Source of the DNA: Lachnospiraceae bacterium UBA2860
GTDB taxonomy: Bacteria > Bacillota > Clostridia > Lachnospirales > Lachnospiraceae
Direction of reading: 5' to 3'
Assembly (NCBI GenBank): GCA_002350625.1
Contig: DEFE01000044.1
Coordinates: forward strand, 23,101 to 69,627
Length of the DNA: 46,527 nucleotides
Positions within the stretch are counted from its first letter, which is position 1, and every line of letters begins with the position of its first letter. A model generated the notes under the pieces. It saw only the letters and a program-made list of their open reading frames with translations, was not told the DNA's origin and searched no databases. The position numbers and the translations under genes were made by a program. Shown piece by piece: positions 1 to 8,263 of this stretch.

Positions 1-47
1 GACCACTTCGATACCTCTCCGTGCGCTGAATGATAAACAGTTAAATC

Positions 48-76
48 ATTATAGCAGACAAGCCCCGCGAGCGCAA
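48..76 (-). promoter_or_regulatory. Sigma-A-type promoter directed off the left edge
   Basis: On the minus strand a TTGCGC -35 (71-76) and a perfect TATAAT -10 (48-53) are separated by 17 nt. Transcription would start near position 41 and run out of the window, so the gene served is not visible. Three further TTGCGC hexamers lie just upstream (86-91, 97-102, 116-121). The stretch between this promoter and the ispD stop holds no gene. A weak hairpin followed by a run of T on the minus strand near 133-150 may end ispD transcription. Confidence 0.6.
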
Positions 77-160
77 CCGCCGGTGGCGCAATTACTGCGC
101 AATTTCGAGCCATTTGCGCAATTTCCGCGCCAAAAAAACAGGCTGCTGTCCGGCGGCGGT

Positions 161-883
161 TCAGAGCCGCCACAGATCCTCCGGCGTCGTCAGCTTCACG
201 TTGCCGTAAGATCCCTCGACGAGCTTCACCTTCTGAAGGCCCGAAGCCTCCACGATCATCGCGTCGTCCGTCACGCCGCTCATGCGTCCTTCGGCCATGA
301 GCCGCCGGTTGGCTTCTACGATGAGGGGATAAGAGAAGGCCTGCGGCGTCTGGATGAGCCACACCTTCGCCCGCGGGGGCGTCTCCGCCGCGAAGCCCTC
401 GGCGTCCGCGATCTTGACCGTGTCCTTCGAAGGCATGCCGACAGCCGCCGCCTGATAGATCTCGACGGCTTCCTTCGTGCGCCGGAGAATGTCCTCCGTC
501 ACGAAAGGCCTCGCCCCGTCGTGGATCATGACGTAATGCCCGGCGAAATCGCGGCTCTTCCGGCCTGCCTCATAAGTGCTCTTCCAGCCGTACAGCTCTT
601 CGCAGGCCATGAGCGCGTTCCACACGGAGTCGTACCTCTCGCGGCCGCCCTCGACGATCCGCGCCACCTTTCTGAAGCCGTACTTCTCGACGATCTGTTC
701 TCTGCAATACGCCGTGTACTCCCTGGCCGTGACGAGAAGGATCGAGTCGATCTCCCGGCTCAGCTCAAAAACGCGCAGCGTCTTTACGATGACCGGCTCC
801 CCGTCGACCTCAAGAAACTGTTTGGGGACAGAGCTCTGCATGCGCCTGCCCTGCCCTGCCGCCAAGATAATTGCAGTGACCAT
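161..883 (-). CDS. ispD: 2-C-methyl-D-erythritol 4-phosphate cytidylyltransferase
   Basis: IspD couples CTP to methylerythritol phosphate in the cytosolic MEP route to isoprenoids. The 240 residues match the usual length. The nucleotide-binding signature ILAAGQGRRM is at the N-terminus (about residues 6-15), followed by a PKQFLEVDG segment, MIHDGARPFV in the middle and TDDAMIVEASG near the C-terminus, all typical of the family. It is the last gene of the tsaE-tsaB-rimI-rnz-tsaD-ispD run, 12 nt behind tsaD. A GAGGTG Shine-Dalgarno supports the ATG at 883. TarI-type enzymes share the fold, but no ribitol or teichoic acid partner gene is nearby, so IspD is preferred. Confidence 0.93.
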   Translation of the reverse strand: MVTAIILAAGQGRRMQSSVPKQFLEVDGEPVIVKTLRVFELSREIDSILLVTAREYTAYCREQIVEKYGFRKVARIVEGGRERYDSVWNALMACEELYGWKSTYEAGRKSRDFAGHYVMIHDGARPFVTEDILRRTKEAVEIYQAAAVGMPSKDTVKIADAEGFAAETPPRAKVWLIQTPQAFSYPLIVEANRRLMAEGRMSGVTDDAMIVEASGLQKVKLVEGSYGNVKLTTPEDLWRL

Positions 884-895
884 GCCGCACCTCTT

Positions 896-1918
896 TTATC
901 TCTCACCCAGCTTTAGTCCCGGCACCGCGTTCAGGTCATATCCGCTGCGCCTGCCCGACAGATACTCGTGATAAGCCGCCGCGCCGATCATCGCCGCATT
1001 GTCCGTGCAGTAGATGAGCGGGGGCAGATACAGCTTGACGCCGGCCTTTCCGCACGCCTCCTCAAATCCGGCGCGAAGCGCGCTGTTCGCGGACACGCCG
1101 CCCGAAACCGCCACCGCGCCGATGCCCAGCTCCTTCGCCGCCCGCATCGTGTGCCCGACGAGCACGTCGACGACGGCCTTCTGAAAGCTGGCTGCAAGAT
1201 CCGCGCGGTTCACTTCCTCATGCGTCATCTCCGCGTGATTCAGATAATTCAGCACGGCGCTCTTTAAGCCGCTGAAGCTGAAGTCATATTCCGAACCGTT
1301 GACTTTTGCGCGCGGAAATGCGATCGCCTCCGCGTTTCCTTCCTTAGCCGCCGCGTCGATCTTCGGTCCTCCGGGATAGCCGAGGCCGACCGCCCGCGCC
1401 ACCTTGTCGAAAGCCTCTCCGGCCGCGTCGTCGACTGTTCTCCCGAGGATCTCGAACGAAGCGTAGTCCCTGACGACGGCCAGGTGCGTGTGCCCTCCCG
1501 AGACCACAAGTCCCAGATACGGCGGAACGAGCTCCGGGTGCGCGAGGTAATTGGCCGCGATGTGCCCCTCGATGTGATTGACGCCGATCAGCGGCTTTTG
1601 CGCCGCCCACGCGATCGCCTTGGCCTCGGCGACGCCGACGAGAAGCGCGCCGACAAGGCCCGGCCCGTTTGTCACGGCGACGGCGTCAACGTCCGGAAGC
1701 GCCATTTTCGCATCACTTAAGGCCGCGCGCACCACAGCGTTGATCTTTTCAATATGCGCTCTCGACGCCAGCTCCGGCACCACGCCGCCGTAAGTCGTAT
1801 GCATCGCGATCTGCGTGTAGATGACATTCGACAGCACTTCGCGCCCGTCCCTTATGACAGCTGCCGCCGTCTCGTCGCAGGAAGTTTCGATCGCAAGTAT
1901 ATCCGTATGTCCGTTCAT
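896..1918 (-). CDS. tsaD: tRNA N6-adenosine threonylcarbamoyltransferase TsaD
   Basis: TsaD transfers the threonylcarbamoyl group from TC-AMP to A37 of ANN-decoding tRNAs, together with TsaB and TsaE. The protein is 340 residues, the normal bacterial size. It opens with the ASKHA-type ILAIETSCDET block. The metal-binding HIEGH pair is at His115/His119, followed by VVSGGHTHL and the C-terminal YCTDNAAMIG block with the metal-ligand aspartate. TsaB and TsaE are encoded upstream in the same run, so three of the four t6A proteins are here; the TC-AMP synthase TsaC is not in the window. It begins about 12 nt after the rnz stop. Confidence 0.96.
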   Translation of the reverse strand: MNGHTDILAIETSCDETAAAVIRDGREVLSNVIYTQIAMHTTYGGVVPELASRAHIEKINAVVRAALSDAKMALPDVDAVAVTNGPGLVGALLVGVAEAKAIAWAAQKPLIGVNHIEGHIAANYLAHPELVPPYLGLVVSGGHTHLAVVRDYASFEILGRTVDDAAGEAFDKVARAVGLGYPGGPKIDAAAKEGNAEAIAFPRAKVNGSEYDFSFSGLKSAVLNYLNHAEMTHEEVNRADLAASFQKAVVDVLVGHTMRAAKELGIGAVAVSGGVSANSALRAGFEEACGKAGVKLYLPPLIYCTDNAAMIGAAAYHEYLSGRRSGYDLNAVPGLKLGER

Positions 1919-1929
1919 GCTGGTTTCAC

Positions 1930-2865
1930 TTACCTCATTTCTCCTTCGTCCGCCGCGTCCTCCTCAAAGAGAAGACTCACGTGCCGGCCGTCCCTCGCCG
2001 CGACCACGCGCGGGAAGATCTTCCTCAGCTCGTCGAGATACTCCTCGGGGCGGATCAGGGACGGGCTGTAGTGCGTCAGCCACATCTCCTTCGGCTGCGC
2101 CTCCGCGGCGATCTGCGCCGCCTCCTGCATCATCATGTGCTTATTGGCGCGGGCGTTGTCGATCTTGTCCTTGTCCCCGTACATGCCCTCGAGGATCAGG
2201 AGATCCGCCTCTTTTCCGTGCTCCGCGATCTCCTTCGTCGGGCGCGTATCCGTCGTGTAGACGACCTTGAGCCCCTTTCGCGCACCGCCGAGAACCATGT
2301 CCGGCGTATATGTCCTGCCCTCGTACTCGATGACGGCGCCTTTCTGCAGCGGGTTCCAGAACTTGAGCGGGATCTGATTCGCCTTCGCCCGCTCCACGTC
2401 AAAGCGGCCCTGCCGCCCGATCTCCATCTTGTAGCCGTAACAGGGGACGCGGTGATTGACCCGGAAGGCCGTCACCGTAACGCCCGCGGCTGAAAATGAA
2501 TCCTCCGCGCCCCGGATCTCCACCGCCTTCGTCTCAAACGGCAGCTCCGGCGCGATCGTGCGCGCCGCGCGGACGATATTGCCGATCCCCTTCGGGCCGA
2601 TGATTGTGACGGGATCCGTCCTGTCGGCATTTCCCATCGTGAGCAGAAGTCCCGGCAGCCCCGCGATGTGATCCGCGTGAAAATGCGTTATGAATATTGT
2701 GTCGATCGGCTTGCACGACCACCCCAGTTCCCTGAGCGCGATCTGCGTTCCCTCCCCGCAGTCTATCAGAATGCTGTGGCCGTTGTACCGCACAAGCAGA
2801 GAGGTCAGCCATCTCTTCGGGAGCGGCATCATGCCGCCGCTGCCGAGTAATGCTACATCTAACAT
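1930..2865 (-). CDS. rnz: Ribonuclease Z
   Basis: RNase Z is the metallo-beta-lactamase-fold endonuclease that trims the 3' trailer of tRNA precursors lacking encoded CCA. The 311-residue protein carries the zinc motif HFHADH at residues 61-66 (His61, His63, Asp65, His66), an N-terminal GSGGMMPLPKR block and a C-terminal LTHYSPS segment, in the order seen in short-form RNase Z. Together with the t6A genes around it, it makes this a tRNA-maturation neighbourhood. A 77-nt gap containing a REP-like palindrome separates it from rimI upstream. Confidence 0.95.
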   Translation of the reverse strand: MLDVALLGSGGMMPLPKRWLTSLLVRYNGHSILIDCGEGTQIALRELGWSCKPIDTIFITHFHADHIAGLPGLLLTMGNADRTDPVTIIGPKGIGNIVRAARTIAPELPFETKAVEIRGAEDSFSAAGVTVTAFRVNHRVPCYGYKMEIGRQGRFDVERAKANQIPLKFWNPLQKGAVIEYEGRTYTPDMVLGGARKGLKVVYTTDTRPTKEIAEHGKEADLLILEGMYGDKDKIDNARANKHMMMQEAAQIAAEAQPKEMWLTHYSPSLIRPEEYLDELRKIFPRVVAARDGRHVSLLFEEDAADEGEMR

Positions 2866-2884
2866 ATCTGTTTTTCCTGATTTT

Positions 2885-2911
2885 ATGACACGGGGTCTGA
2901 CCCCTTGTCAT
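2885..2911. repeat. REP-like 27-bp palindrome, copy 1
   Basis: An imperfect palindrome with the core GGGGTCTGACCCC flanked by complementary ATGACA/TGTCAT arms lies between rimI and rnz. Read in one orientation it matches the element at 15647-15673 at 26 of 27 positions. No open reading frame uses it. Dispersed palindromes with a GGGGTC(T/A)GACCCC core resemble REP sequences mobilised by REP-associated tyrosine transposases, but no such transposase is in the window. Confidence 0.75.
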
Positions 2912-2942
2912 ATTGTATGCAATTTAAAAGCTCCCGCTCCGT

Positions 2943-3443
2943 TTATTCCCTGTGAAGCGGTATGATGTGTCTCCTGCGCACCATGGACACCGCGTCCTCC
3001 CGCGGATCGGTGTAGTATCCCTTCCGGACGCCGATCGGCGTAAAGCCCAGCTTGTCGTACAGCCTTCTCGCCGGCGTGTTGGACGGCCGCACCTCAAGAA
3101 AGATGGTGTCCACGCCTTTGATCAGCGCAAGGTCGCAGATCCCGTCAAGCAGCGCGTACCCGACGCCGCGGCCGCGGCAGGCCGTCTCGACGACTATATC
3201 CAGCACGTCCGACTCCGGCGGCGCAAGAAGAAGCGCGGCGAAGCCGATGAGGGGGCCGTTCTCTCCCTCCTCCGCAACCGCGAAGATCGTATCCTCCCGG
3301 AGAAAGTACGTGAGGACGCTCACCTCCGTCCAGGGCGTCTGCGAGCTCAAAGAGCCGATCCGCGCGACGGCTTCGATATCGCTCTCAAGCATCGGGCGGA
3401 CGCGGATTTCCGCCTGTCCCGGCGTTCCTCTCCCGCTCGTCAT
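2943..3443 (-). CDS. rimI: Ribosomal-protein-alanine N-acetyltransferase RimI
   Basis: This is a GNAT-family acetyltransferase of 166 residues that acetylates the N-terminal alanine of S18 in characterised relatives. It opens with IRVRPMLESDIEAVARI. The acetyl-CoA loop is CRGRGVGYALLDGI, followed by FLEVRPSNTPARRLYDKLGF, the classical RimI signature. The ATG at 3443 overlaps the tsaB stop in an ATGA junction, so the longer upstream open frame through tsaB is not used. The tsaE-tsaB-rimI-tsaD linkage is common in Bacillota. Other GNAT activities cannot be excluded from sequence alone. Confidence 0.9.
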   Translation of the reverse strand: MTSGRGTPGQAEIRVRPMLESDIEAVARIGSLSSQTPWTEVSVLTYFLREDTIFAVAEEGENGPLIGFAALLLAPPESDVLDIVVETACRGRGVGYALLDGICDLALIKGVDTIFLEVRPSNTPARRLYDKLGFTPIGVRKGYYTDPREDAVSMVRRRHIIPLHRE

Positions 3444-4171
3444 GCCTGCGCTTTTTCCTTTTCCTCTCTCTCCCGCTCCGCCTGCGACTTGCGCAGGTAG
3501 ACCGGGGTGTGCGCGTCCGCCGATACCGTCTGCCCGGCGAGGAACATGCGCCTCCCGAGCGCGCCTACCGACGCCGCCCGCTGGCGGCTCACATTCGCCG
3601 GCGCGTAGAGATGCGGGACGGTAAGGCCGGCTTCGAGAATGTCTCGGCACGCGTCCACGCCGTCCCCGATGAAGATCATCTGCTGATAAGTCTCCGCCAT
3701 GCCGTTCAGCTCCTCCGCGAGCTCCGCCGCGGCGACGGCCTTCTGCTCCCTGACGGTGACAAAGTCATCCCCGTAAAAAGCATAGAGCCCGCTGTAGACC
3801 TGCTGCCGCCGCGCGTCCATGATCGGGCAGATCAGCCCGGACGCGCCGTACAGATTAAAGGCGAGTCCCGCCAGCGTCGGCACCTCGATGAGCGGCACGC
3901 CGAGCGCAAGGCCGATGCCCTTGGCCGTCGCGGAGCCGATGCGCAGCCCCGTAAACGACCCCGGCCCCGCCGCGACCGCCACCGCGTCGACCGTGCTCAG
4001 ATCCAGCTCCGTCATGCGCGCGATCTCGTCGAGCATCGGGAGAAGCGTCTGCGAATGTGTCTTTTTAAAATCCAGGGTATACTCGGCCCGCACGCGGTCG
4101 TCTTCCAGTATGGCAGCCGACGCGACGAGGCCGGAAGAATCCAGTGCGATGAGCTTCATGCCGTCCGTCAT
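3440..4171 (-). CDS. tsaB: tRNA threonylcarbamoyladenosine biosynthesis protein TsaB
   Basis: TsaB is the non-catalytic ASKHA partner of TsaD in t6A formation. The protein has the N-terminal LIALDSSG phosphate-loop-like segment, followed by AVAVAAGPGSFTGLRIG and AKGIGLALGVPLIEVPTL, the two most conserved TsaB blocks. The ATG at 4171 overlaps the tsaE stop by 4 nt; a second ATG four codons on (4159) is also possible. The C-terminal tail (QAEREREEKEK) is charged and low in complexity. It overlaps rimI by 4 nt at its end, indicating translational coupling across the three genes. Confidence 0.94.
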   Translation of the reverse strand: MTDGMKLIALDSSGLVASAAILEDDRVRAEYTLDFKKTHSQTLLPMLDEIARMTELDLSTVDAVAVAAGPGSFTGLRIGSATAKGIGLALGVPLIEVPTLAGLAFNLYGASGLICPIMDARRQQVYSGLYAFYGDDFVTVREQKAVAAAELAEELNGMAETYQQMIFIGDGVDACRDILEAGLTVPHLYAPANVSRQRAASVGALGRRMFLAGQTVSADAHTPVYLRKSQAEREREEKEKAQA

Positions 4172-4626
4172 CCGTCCTTTCCGGGTCCGTTTTCGTCGAA
4201 GGAAATGCCTTCCATCCGGATCACGCGGTCGTCCGTCCCGCCCGCGCGGTCTCTTTCAATCGTAATGGCAAACGCGTCCGGCGGCAGCAGCTCCTCCACC
4301 TTCTCCGCCCACTCGATGAGGCTGACGCCCTCGCCGTAGACATACTCGTCAAAGCCGATCTCGTCCATCTCATCCGGATCGCTGATCCGGTAGACATCAT
4401 AGTGATACAGGGGGAGGCGCCCGCTCTCATGCACCATGAGAATCGTAAATGTCGGGCTCGTCACCGGTTCTTCAACGCCGAGCCCCGCCGCGAAGCCCTT
4501 TGTCAGCACGGTCTTTCCGCTGCCGAGATCCCCTTTCAGCGCATACACCTGTCCCGGCTGCGCCATTTTGCCGAGTCTTGTGCCGAGCGCATACGTCTCC
4601 TCGGCGCTGTGCGTCCTGATCGTCAT
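4168..4626 (-). CDS. tsaE: tRNA threonylcarbamoyladenosine biosynthesis ATPase TsaE
   Basis: TsaE is the P-loop ATPase that resets the TsaB-TsaD complex. The Walker A motif GDLGSGKT is at residues 32-39, followed by VTSPTFT and LYHYDVYRI, both diagnostic of the family, and a C-terminal LIEWAEK block. Three in-frame ATGs lie at 4644, 4629 and 4626. The GGAGG Shine-Dalgarno lies 5 nt before the one at 4626, leaves only 2 nt before 4629, and lies downstream of 4644, so 4626 was chosen (152 residues). If 4644 were used, the gene would overlap the preceding gene by one base. Confidence 0.92.
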   Translation of the reverse strand: MTIRTHSAEETYALGTRLGKMAQPGQVYALKGDLGSGKTVLTKGFAAGLGVEEPVTSPTFTILMVHESGRLPLYHYDVYRISDPDEMDEIGFDEYVYGEGVSLIEWAEKVEELLPPDAFAITIERDRAGGTDDRVIRMEGISFDENGPGKDG

Positions 4627-4643
4627 CATAGCCTCCGTCCTCA

Positions 4644-5639
4644 TCAGCCGAATATCGTGTAGGTGCCCGAGCCGCCGATCGCCGCCTGCCGGATGTAGTC
4701 CGGCGAAAAGCTCACGCCCGCGACAAAATAGGAATTCCAGTACTTGCCGGGATCGCTCACGGCGATGCTCCCGTCCGGCAGGATGCCGACGAGCAGGATA
4801 TAATGCGTTCCGTTCGTGAAGGCGCTCTGCCCGACAAAGACCATGACGGGATGCCCGTCACGCAGTTCGGAAATGGCAGTGTCAAAATCTCCCGTCTGAT
4901 ACGCCGGCACGCCGTAGGCGGCGGCCGCATTGACGCCAACGGTCCCGTCGGCGCCATTTCCGTTGTAATCCGGCCCGTTCATCAGATCGGTCGGCGCCAC
5001 CATATCCTGCAGGCAGTAGGAAAGCGCCATGGCCACGGCCGTGAAGCCGCAGCCCACCTGCTGCAGCGTGCGCCCGTTGTAGAAGCACGTCGACGGCCAG
5101 TCGGTATGCGTCCAGTTGCCGTCCTCATAGTACCCGCTGCCCTGATTGTAATAAGGCACGAGCATGACGCCGTTCTGGTCGACCGGATGGGGGTCATGCG
5201 TCTCCGGCTCCGGCTTCTCCGCGAGGGCGATCTTGTTCCAGAATTCCTCGGTGCTGGTCCGGTGCGCTTCGTCAAGAAGGCCTGCGATCTCCTCCGCCGC
5301 CGCGTCTCCCGCCTCCTCGTCGGCAAGAAAATACTCCCCGCTCTTCGTGATGCGGGGCAGATAGATGCGCGTCTTTGTGCCGTCAGACGCCGCGACATAG
5401 TCCACGCCGTCAAGGCAATAATAATAGACCTCGGCATTCTCGAACGCATCCTGGAAATCGCCGAGCATCTGCACGTAGACGACGGCGCGCAGCAGTTTTT
5501 CCTTTTCGGCGCGCTTCTCCGCCTCTTCCTGCTCAATGGCCAAAAGACGCGCATCCGCTGCGGCAGAATCATCTGCCGCAGCGGCCGAAGGCAGCATGAG
5601 AAGCACTGCCAGTATTACAAGAATCTGTTTTCTAATCAT
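4644..5639 (-). CDS. Secreted C39-like peptidase family protein
   Basis: This is a 331-residue exported protein. A signal peptide with a leucine/valine-rich core and an AAA cleavage region covers about residues 1-22, followed by a charged helical stretch rich in Ala/Glu/Lys. The C-terminal half has papain-like C39-type features: the cysteine block GCGFTAVAMALSYCLQD, then GTHYILLVGI with the likely catalytic histidine and a VSDPGK block with the third polar residue. The ATG at 5639 precedes the signal peptide; the longer frame to 5669 would spoil it. It sits between a cyclophilin and tsaE. It may cleave cell-wall peptides or secreted proteins; the substrate is unknown. Confidence 0.75.
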   Translation of the reverse strand: MIRKQILVILAVLLMLPSAAAADDSAAADARLLAIEQEEAEKRAEKEKLLRAVVYVQMLGDFQDAFENAEVYYYCLDGVDYVAASDGTKTRIYLPRITKSGEYFLADEEAGDAAAEEIAGLLDEAHRTSTEEFWNKIALAEKPEPETHDPHPVDQNGVMLVPYYNQGSGYYEDGNWTHTDWPSTCFYNGRTLQQVGCGFTAVAMALSYCLQDMVAPTDLMNGPDYNGNGADGTVGVNAAAAYGVPAYQTGDFDTAISELRDGHPVMVFVGQSAFTNGTHYILLVGILPDGSIAVSDPGKYWNSYFVAGVSFSPDYIRQAAIGGSGTYTIFG

Positions 5640-5655
5640 AGTCAGCCTGTATGTG

Positions 5656-6183
5656 TCAGCGCTCCGCAAGCGTCTCCGGTTCGGGGTAATCCACGCCCGC
5701 CGTATCCACCGTGACGGTCTTCATGACCTGATCCTCAAGCGGCATGTCGCTGTAATCCCGCTCCGCCCGCGCGATGCGGTCCACGACGTCCATGCCCTCC
5801 GTCACCTTGCCGAAGGCGGCGTACTGGCCGTCGAGATGCGGGGCGTCCTTGTGCATGATAAAGAACTGGCTTCCCGCGGAATCCGGAATCATCGTGCGCG
5901 CCATGGAGAGAACGCCCTCCGAGTGGCGCAGCGGATTGTCGAACCCGTTCGAGCTGAACTCACCGCGGATCGCGTAGCCCGGGCCGCCTCTGCCCGTGCC
6001 GGTCGGGTCCCCGCCCTGAATCATGAAGCCGGGGATCACGCGGTGGAAGATCGTCCCGTCATAAAAGCCCTTTTTGACGAGCGAGATGAAATTCCGGACG
6101 GTGTTCGGCGCGATGTCCGGGTACAGCTCCGCGCGAATGACGCTTCCGTCCTCCATGGTAATCGTAAGAATGGGGTTTGCCAT
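5656..6183 (-). CDS. Cyclophilin-type peptidyl-prolyl cis-trans isomerase
   Basis: This is a 175-residue cyclophilin with no signal peptide, so it is probably a cytoplasmic foldase. The catalytic FHRVIPGFMIQGGDP block and GTGRGGPGY follow the family pattern, as do the later GSQFFIM and AAFGKVTEGMDVV segments. The ATG at 6183 has a GGAGGC Shine-Dalgarno 8 nt upstream, so the ten-codon extension to 6213 is not used. The gene ends 16 nt before the secreted C39-like gene and may be its operon partner. Confidence 0.93.
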   Translation of the reverse strand: MANPILTITMEDGSVIRAELYPDIAPNTVRNFISLVKKGFYDGTIFHRVIPGFMIQGGDPTGTGRGGPGYAIRGEFSSNGFDNPLRHSEGVLSMARTMIPDSAGSQFFIMHKDAPHLDGQYAAFGKVTEGMDVVDRIARAERDYSDMPLEDQVMKTVTVDTAGVDYPEPETLAER

Positions 6184-6249
6184 ATCAAAAGCCTCCTTCA
6201 TAAAGCATTGCACCTGAAGCCGCAGGCGCTGCGTTTAAAATCTTCTTTC

Positions 6250-8247
6250 TTACGCCGCGGCTTTCTTTCTGCCCTTGGCGAGGAATTCGATGGCGCCGAT
6301 GGCGAGCACGCCGCCGATGCCGATGATATCCGTGACTGTTCCCGGATACATGAGCGCAAGTCCCGCTGCCGCGATGATGATCCTGAAGACCGGATTCATC
6401 GGGCCGAAGAGATAGCCCTCGATCGCCGCCGCGACGGCAAACATGCCGATGAAGCTGGTGATCGCGATCATGACGAAGCCCGGAATCGTTGTATCAATGA
6501 GCAGCATCTGCGGGTTCAGGCAGAAGATATACGGGATGAGGAACGCGGCGATCGCGAGCTTCGTCGCGTTGAACGCCGTCCGCATCGGGTTGGACTTGGC
6601 GATCGCGGAGCCGGCGTACGCGGCGAGCGCAACCGGCGGCGTGATATCCGCCACGATGCCGAAGTAGAACACGAACATGCTCGCGCACAGCGAGTTGAGG
6701 CCCATGCCGGTCGTCAGGATCGGCGCGCAGGTCGTCGCCATGATGATGTAGGTCGCCGTCGTCGGAACGCCCATGCCGAGGATGATGCAGCAGAGCATCG
6801 TCAGGAACAGGGCGATCATGAGATGGCCGTGAGAGACGCCGACGATCGCCGTGATGAAGACCTGTCCGAGGCCGGTCATCGTGACGACGCCCGCGATGAT
6901 GCCCGCGATGCCGCAGGCCACTGCAATGCTGAGCGTGTTCTTGGCGCCCGTCTCAAGCGCGCTGAGGAATTTGGACGGCGTCAGGCGGTGCTCCTTGTCA
7001 AACATGCTGACGACGATGCACAGCAGCGTCGCGATGATCGCCGCGCGGCTCATGGTGTAGCCCGACACGATCAGGTACACGAGCGCGGCAAGCGGGATCA
7101 GCAGATAGATCTTGGGAAGAAGCTTCTTCGCTTTCGGCAGCTGCTCCCTCGGAATGCCCTTTAAGCCGAGGCGCTTCGCGCGCAGGTGCACCATGAGGAA
7201 AATGCCGAGGAAATACAGCACCGCCGGCAGGATGGCGCGAACGACAATATCCGAGTACGGCACGCCCACCATTTCCGCCATCAGGAACGCAGCCGCGCCC
7301 ATGATGGGCGGCATGATCTGTCCGCCGGTCGAAGCCGCCGCCTCCACGGCCCCCGCGAATTCTCCCGGGTAGCCCGTCTTCTTCATCATCGGGATCGTCA
7401 CCGATCCGGTCGTCACCGTGTTGCCGACGCTCGATCCGGAGACCATGCCGCACAGCGCGCTGGAGATGACCGCGACCTTCGCAGGTCCGCCGGAAGCGGC
7501 GCCCGCGATCGCATTGGCGCAGGAGATGAAGAAATCCGCGATGCCGGTCGACTCGAGAAATGCGCCGAAGATGATGAAGAGCACGATGTAGGTGCTGCAG
7601 ACGCCGATCGGCGTGCCGATGACGCCGGTCGTCGTGTAGAACAGGTTGTAGATAATCTTGCGGAGCGCCTTGTAGAAGGACGGATCGCGGCCCGTCGTCA
7701 TGAAGGCGTAGAACGCGTAGATCACGAAGCAGCCGGCCACCACGAGGATCGGAATACCCGTCACGCGGCGGCAGCACTCGGCGAGCACCAGGATGCCGAT
7801 GACGCCCAGCGCGATCTCGAGGTTCGTGATGCGGGTGCCGTGGTCGATGATCGCCTTACTGTTAAAGGTGAAGTAGAAGAAACTCACCGCGCCGGCCAGG
7901 CCGATCAGAATGTCGTAGAAAGGTATGTGGTTGACCTTCTGCTTCATCGACTTGGTCGCCGGGAAAATCAAAAACACGAAGAGAATCACGACGCCGAGGA
8001 ACAGAGAGCGCCGGATGCGCTCGTCCCACACGACGAACAGGTTCATGTAGATCATGAAGATCGAAAATGCCGCAAGCAGCACCTTGATGACCACCGCCGG
8101 CACGCCCTCCCACGGGCGGGTGTTGGACTCGCGGTCATACTTCTTCATTATCTCGTCTACATCAGCCTGCGTCCCGATCTCGGCGGCCGCCGCAGCTTCC
8201 GCGCTGCGCACCTCCTCCGTCACATCCGTTGGCTTCTGATTACTCAT
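6250..8247 (-). CDS. TRAP transporter fused permease (4TM-12TM type)
   Basis: This is a 665-residue polytopic membrane protein that fuses the small DctQ-like and large DctM-like permease parts of a TRAP transporter. It has many hydrophobic helices, preceded by an acidic soluble N-terminus (about residues 1-60). The conserved large-subunit blocks include AAASTGGQIMPPIMGAAAFL and a GMGVPTTATYII segment. The ATG at 8247 follows GGAGAGGAGGGT, so the upstream extension is rejected. With the TAXI binding protein and the DUF1850 protein upstream it forms a complete TAXI-TRAP system. The substrate cannot be read from sequence; TAXI systems usually import organic acids. Confidence 0.93.
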   Translation of the reverse strand: MSNQKPTDVTEEVRSAEAAAAAEIGTQADVDEIMKKYDRESNTRPWEGVPAVVIKVLLAAFSIFMIYMNLFVVWDERIRRSLFLGVVILFVFLIFPATKSMKQKVNHIPFYDILIGLAGAVSFFYFTFNSKAIIDHGTRITNLEIALGVIGILVLAECCRRVTGIPILVVAGCFVIYAFYAFMTTGRDPSFYKALRKIIYNLFYTTTGVIGTPIGVCSTYIVLFIIFGAFLESTGIADFFISCANAIAGAASGGPAKVAVISSALCGMVSGSSVGNTVTTGSVTIPMMKKTGYPGEFAGAVEAAASTGGQIMPPIMGAAAFLMAEMVGVPYSDIVVRAILPAVLYFLGIFLMVHLRAKRLGLKGIPREQLPKAKKLLPKIYLLIPLAALVYLIVSGYTMSRAAIIATLLCIVVSMFDKEHRLTPSKFLSALETGAKNTLSIAVACGIAGIIAGVVTMTGLGQVFITAIVGVSHGHLMIALFLTMLCCIILGMGVPTTATYIIMATTCAPILTTGMGLNSLCASMFVFYFGIVADITPPVALAAYAGSAIAKSNPMRTAFNATKLAIAAFLIPYIFCLNPQMLLIDTTIPGFVMIAITSFIGMFAVAAAIEGYLFGPMNPVFRIIIAAAGLALMYPGTVTDIIGIGGVLAIGAIEFLAKGRKKAAA

Positions 8248-8263
8248 CTTACCCTCCTCTCCC

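Noticed and set aside
83..916. Long plus-strand open frames opposite ispD and many other genes
   Set aside because: They mirror well-conserved minus-strand genes, have no recognisable motifs or Shine-Dalgarno sequences, and arise from the high GC content, which lowers stop frequency on both strands.
3443..3650. N-terminal extension of rimI by 69 codons
   Set aside because: The extension lies in another frame of tsaB, is Arg/Gly/Pro-rich without homology, and the ATGA junction at 3440-3443 gives the normal RimI start.
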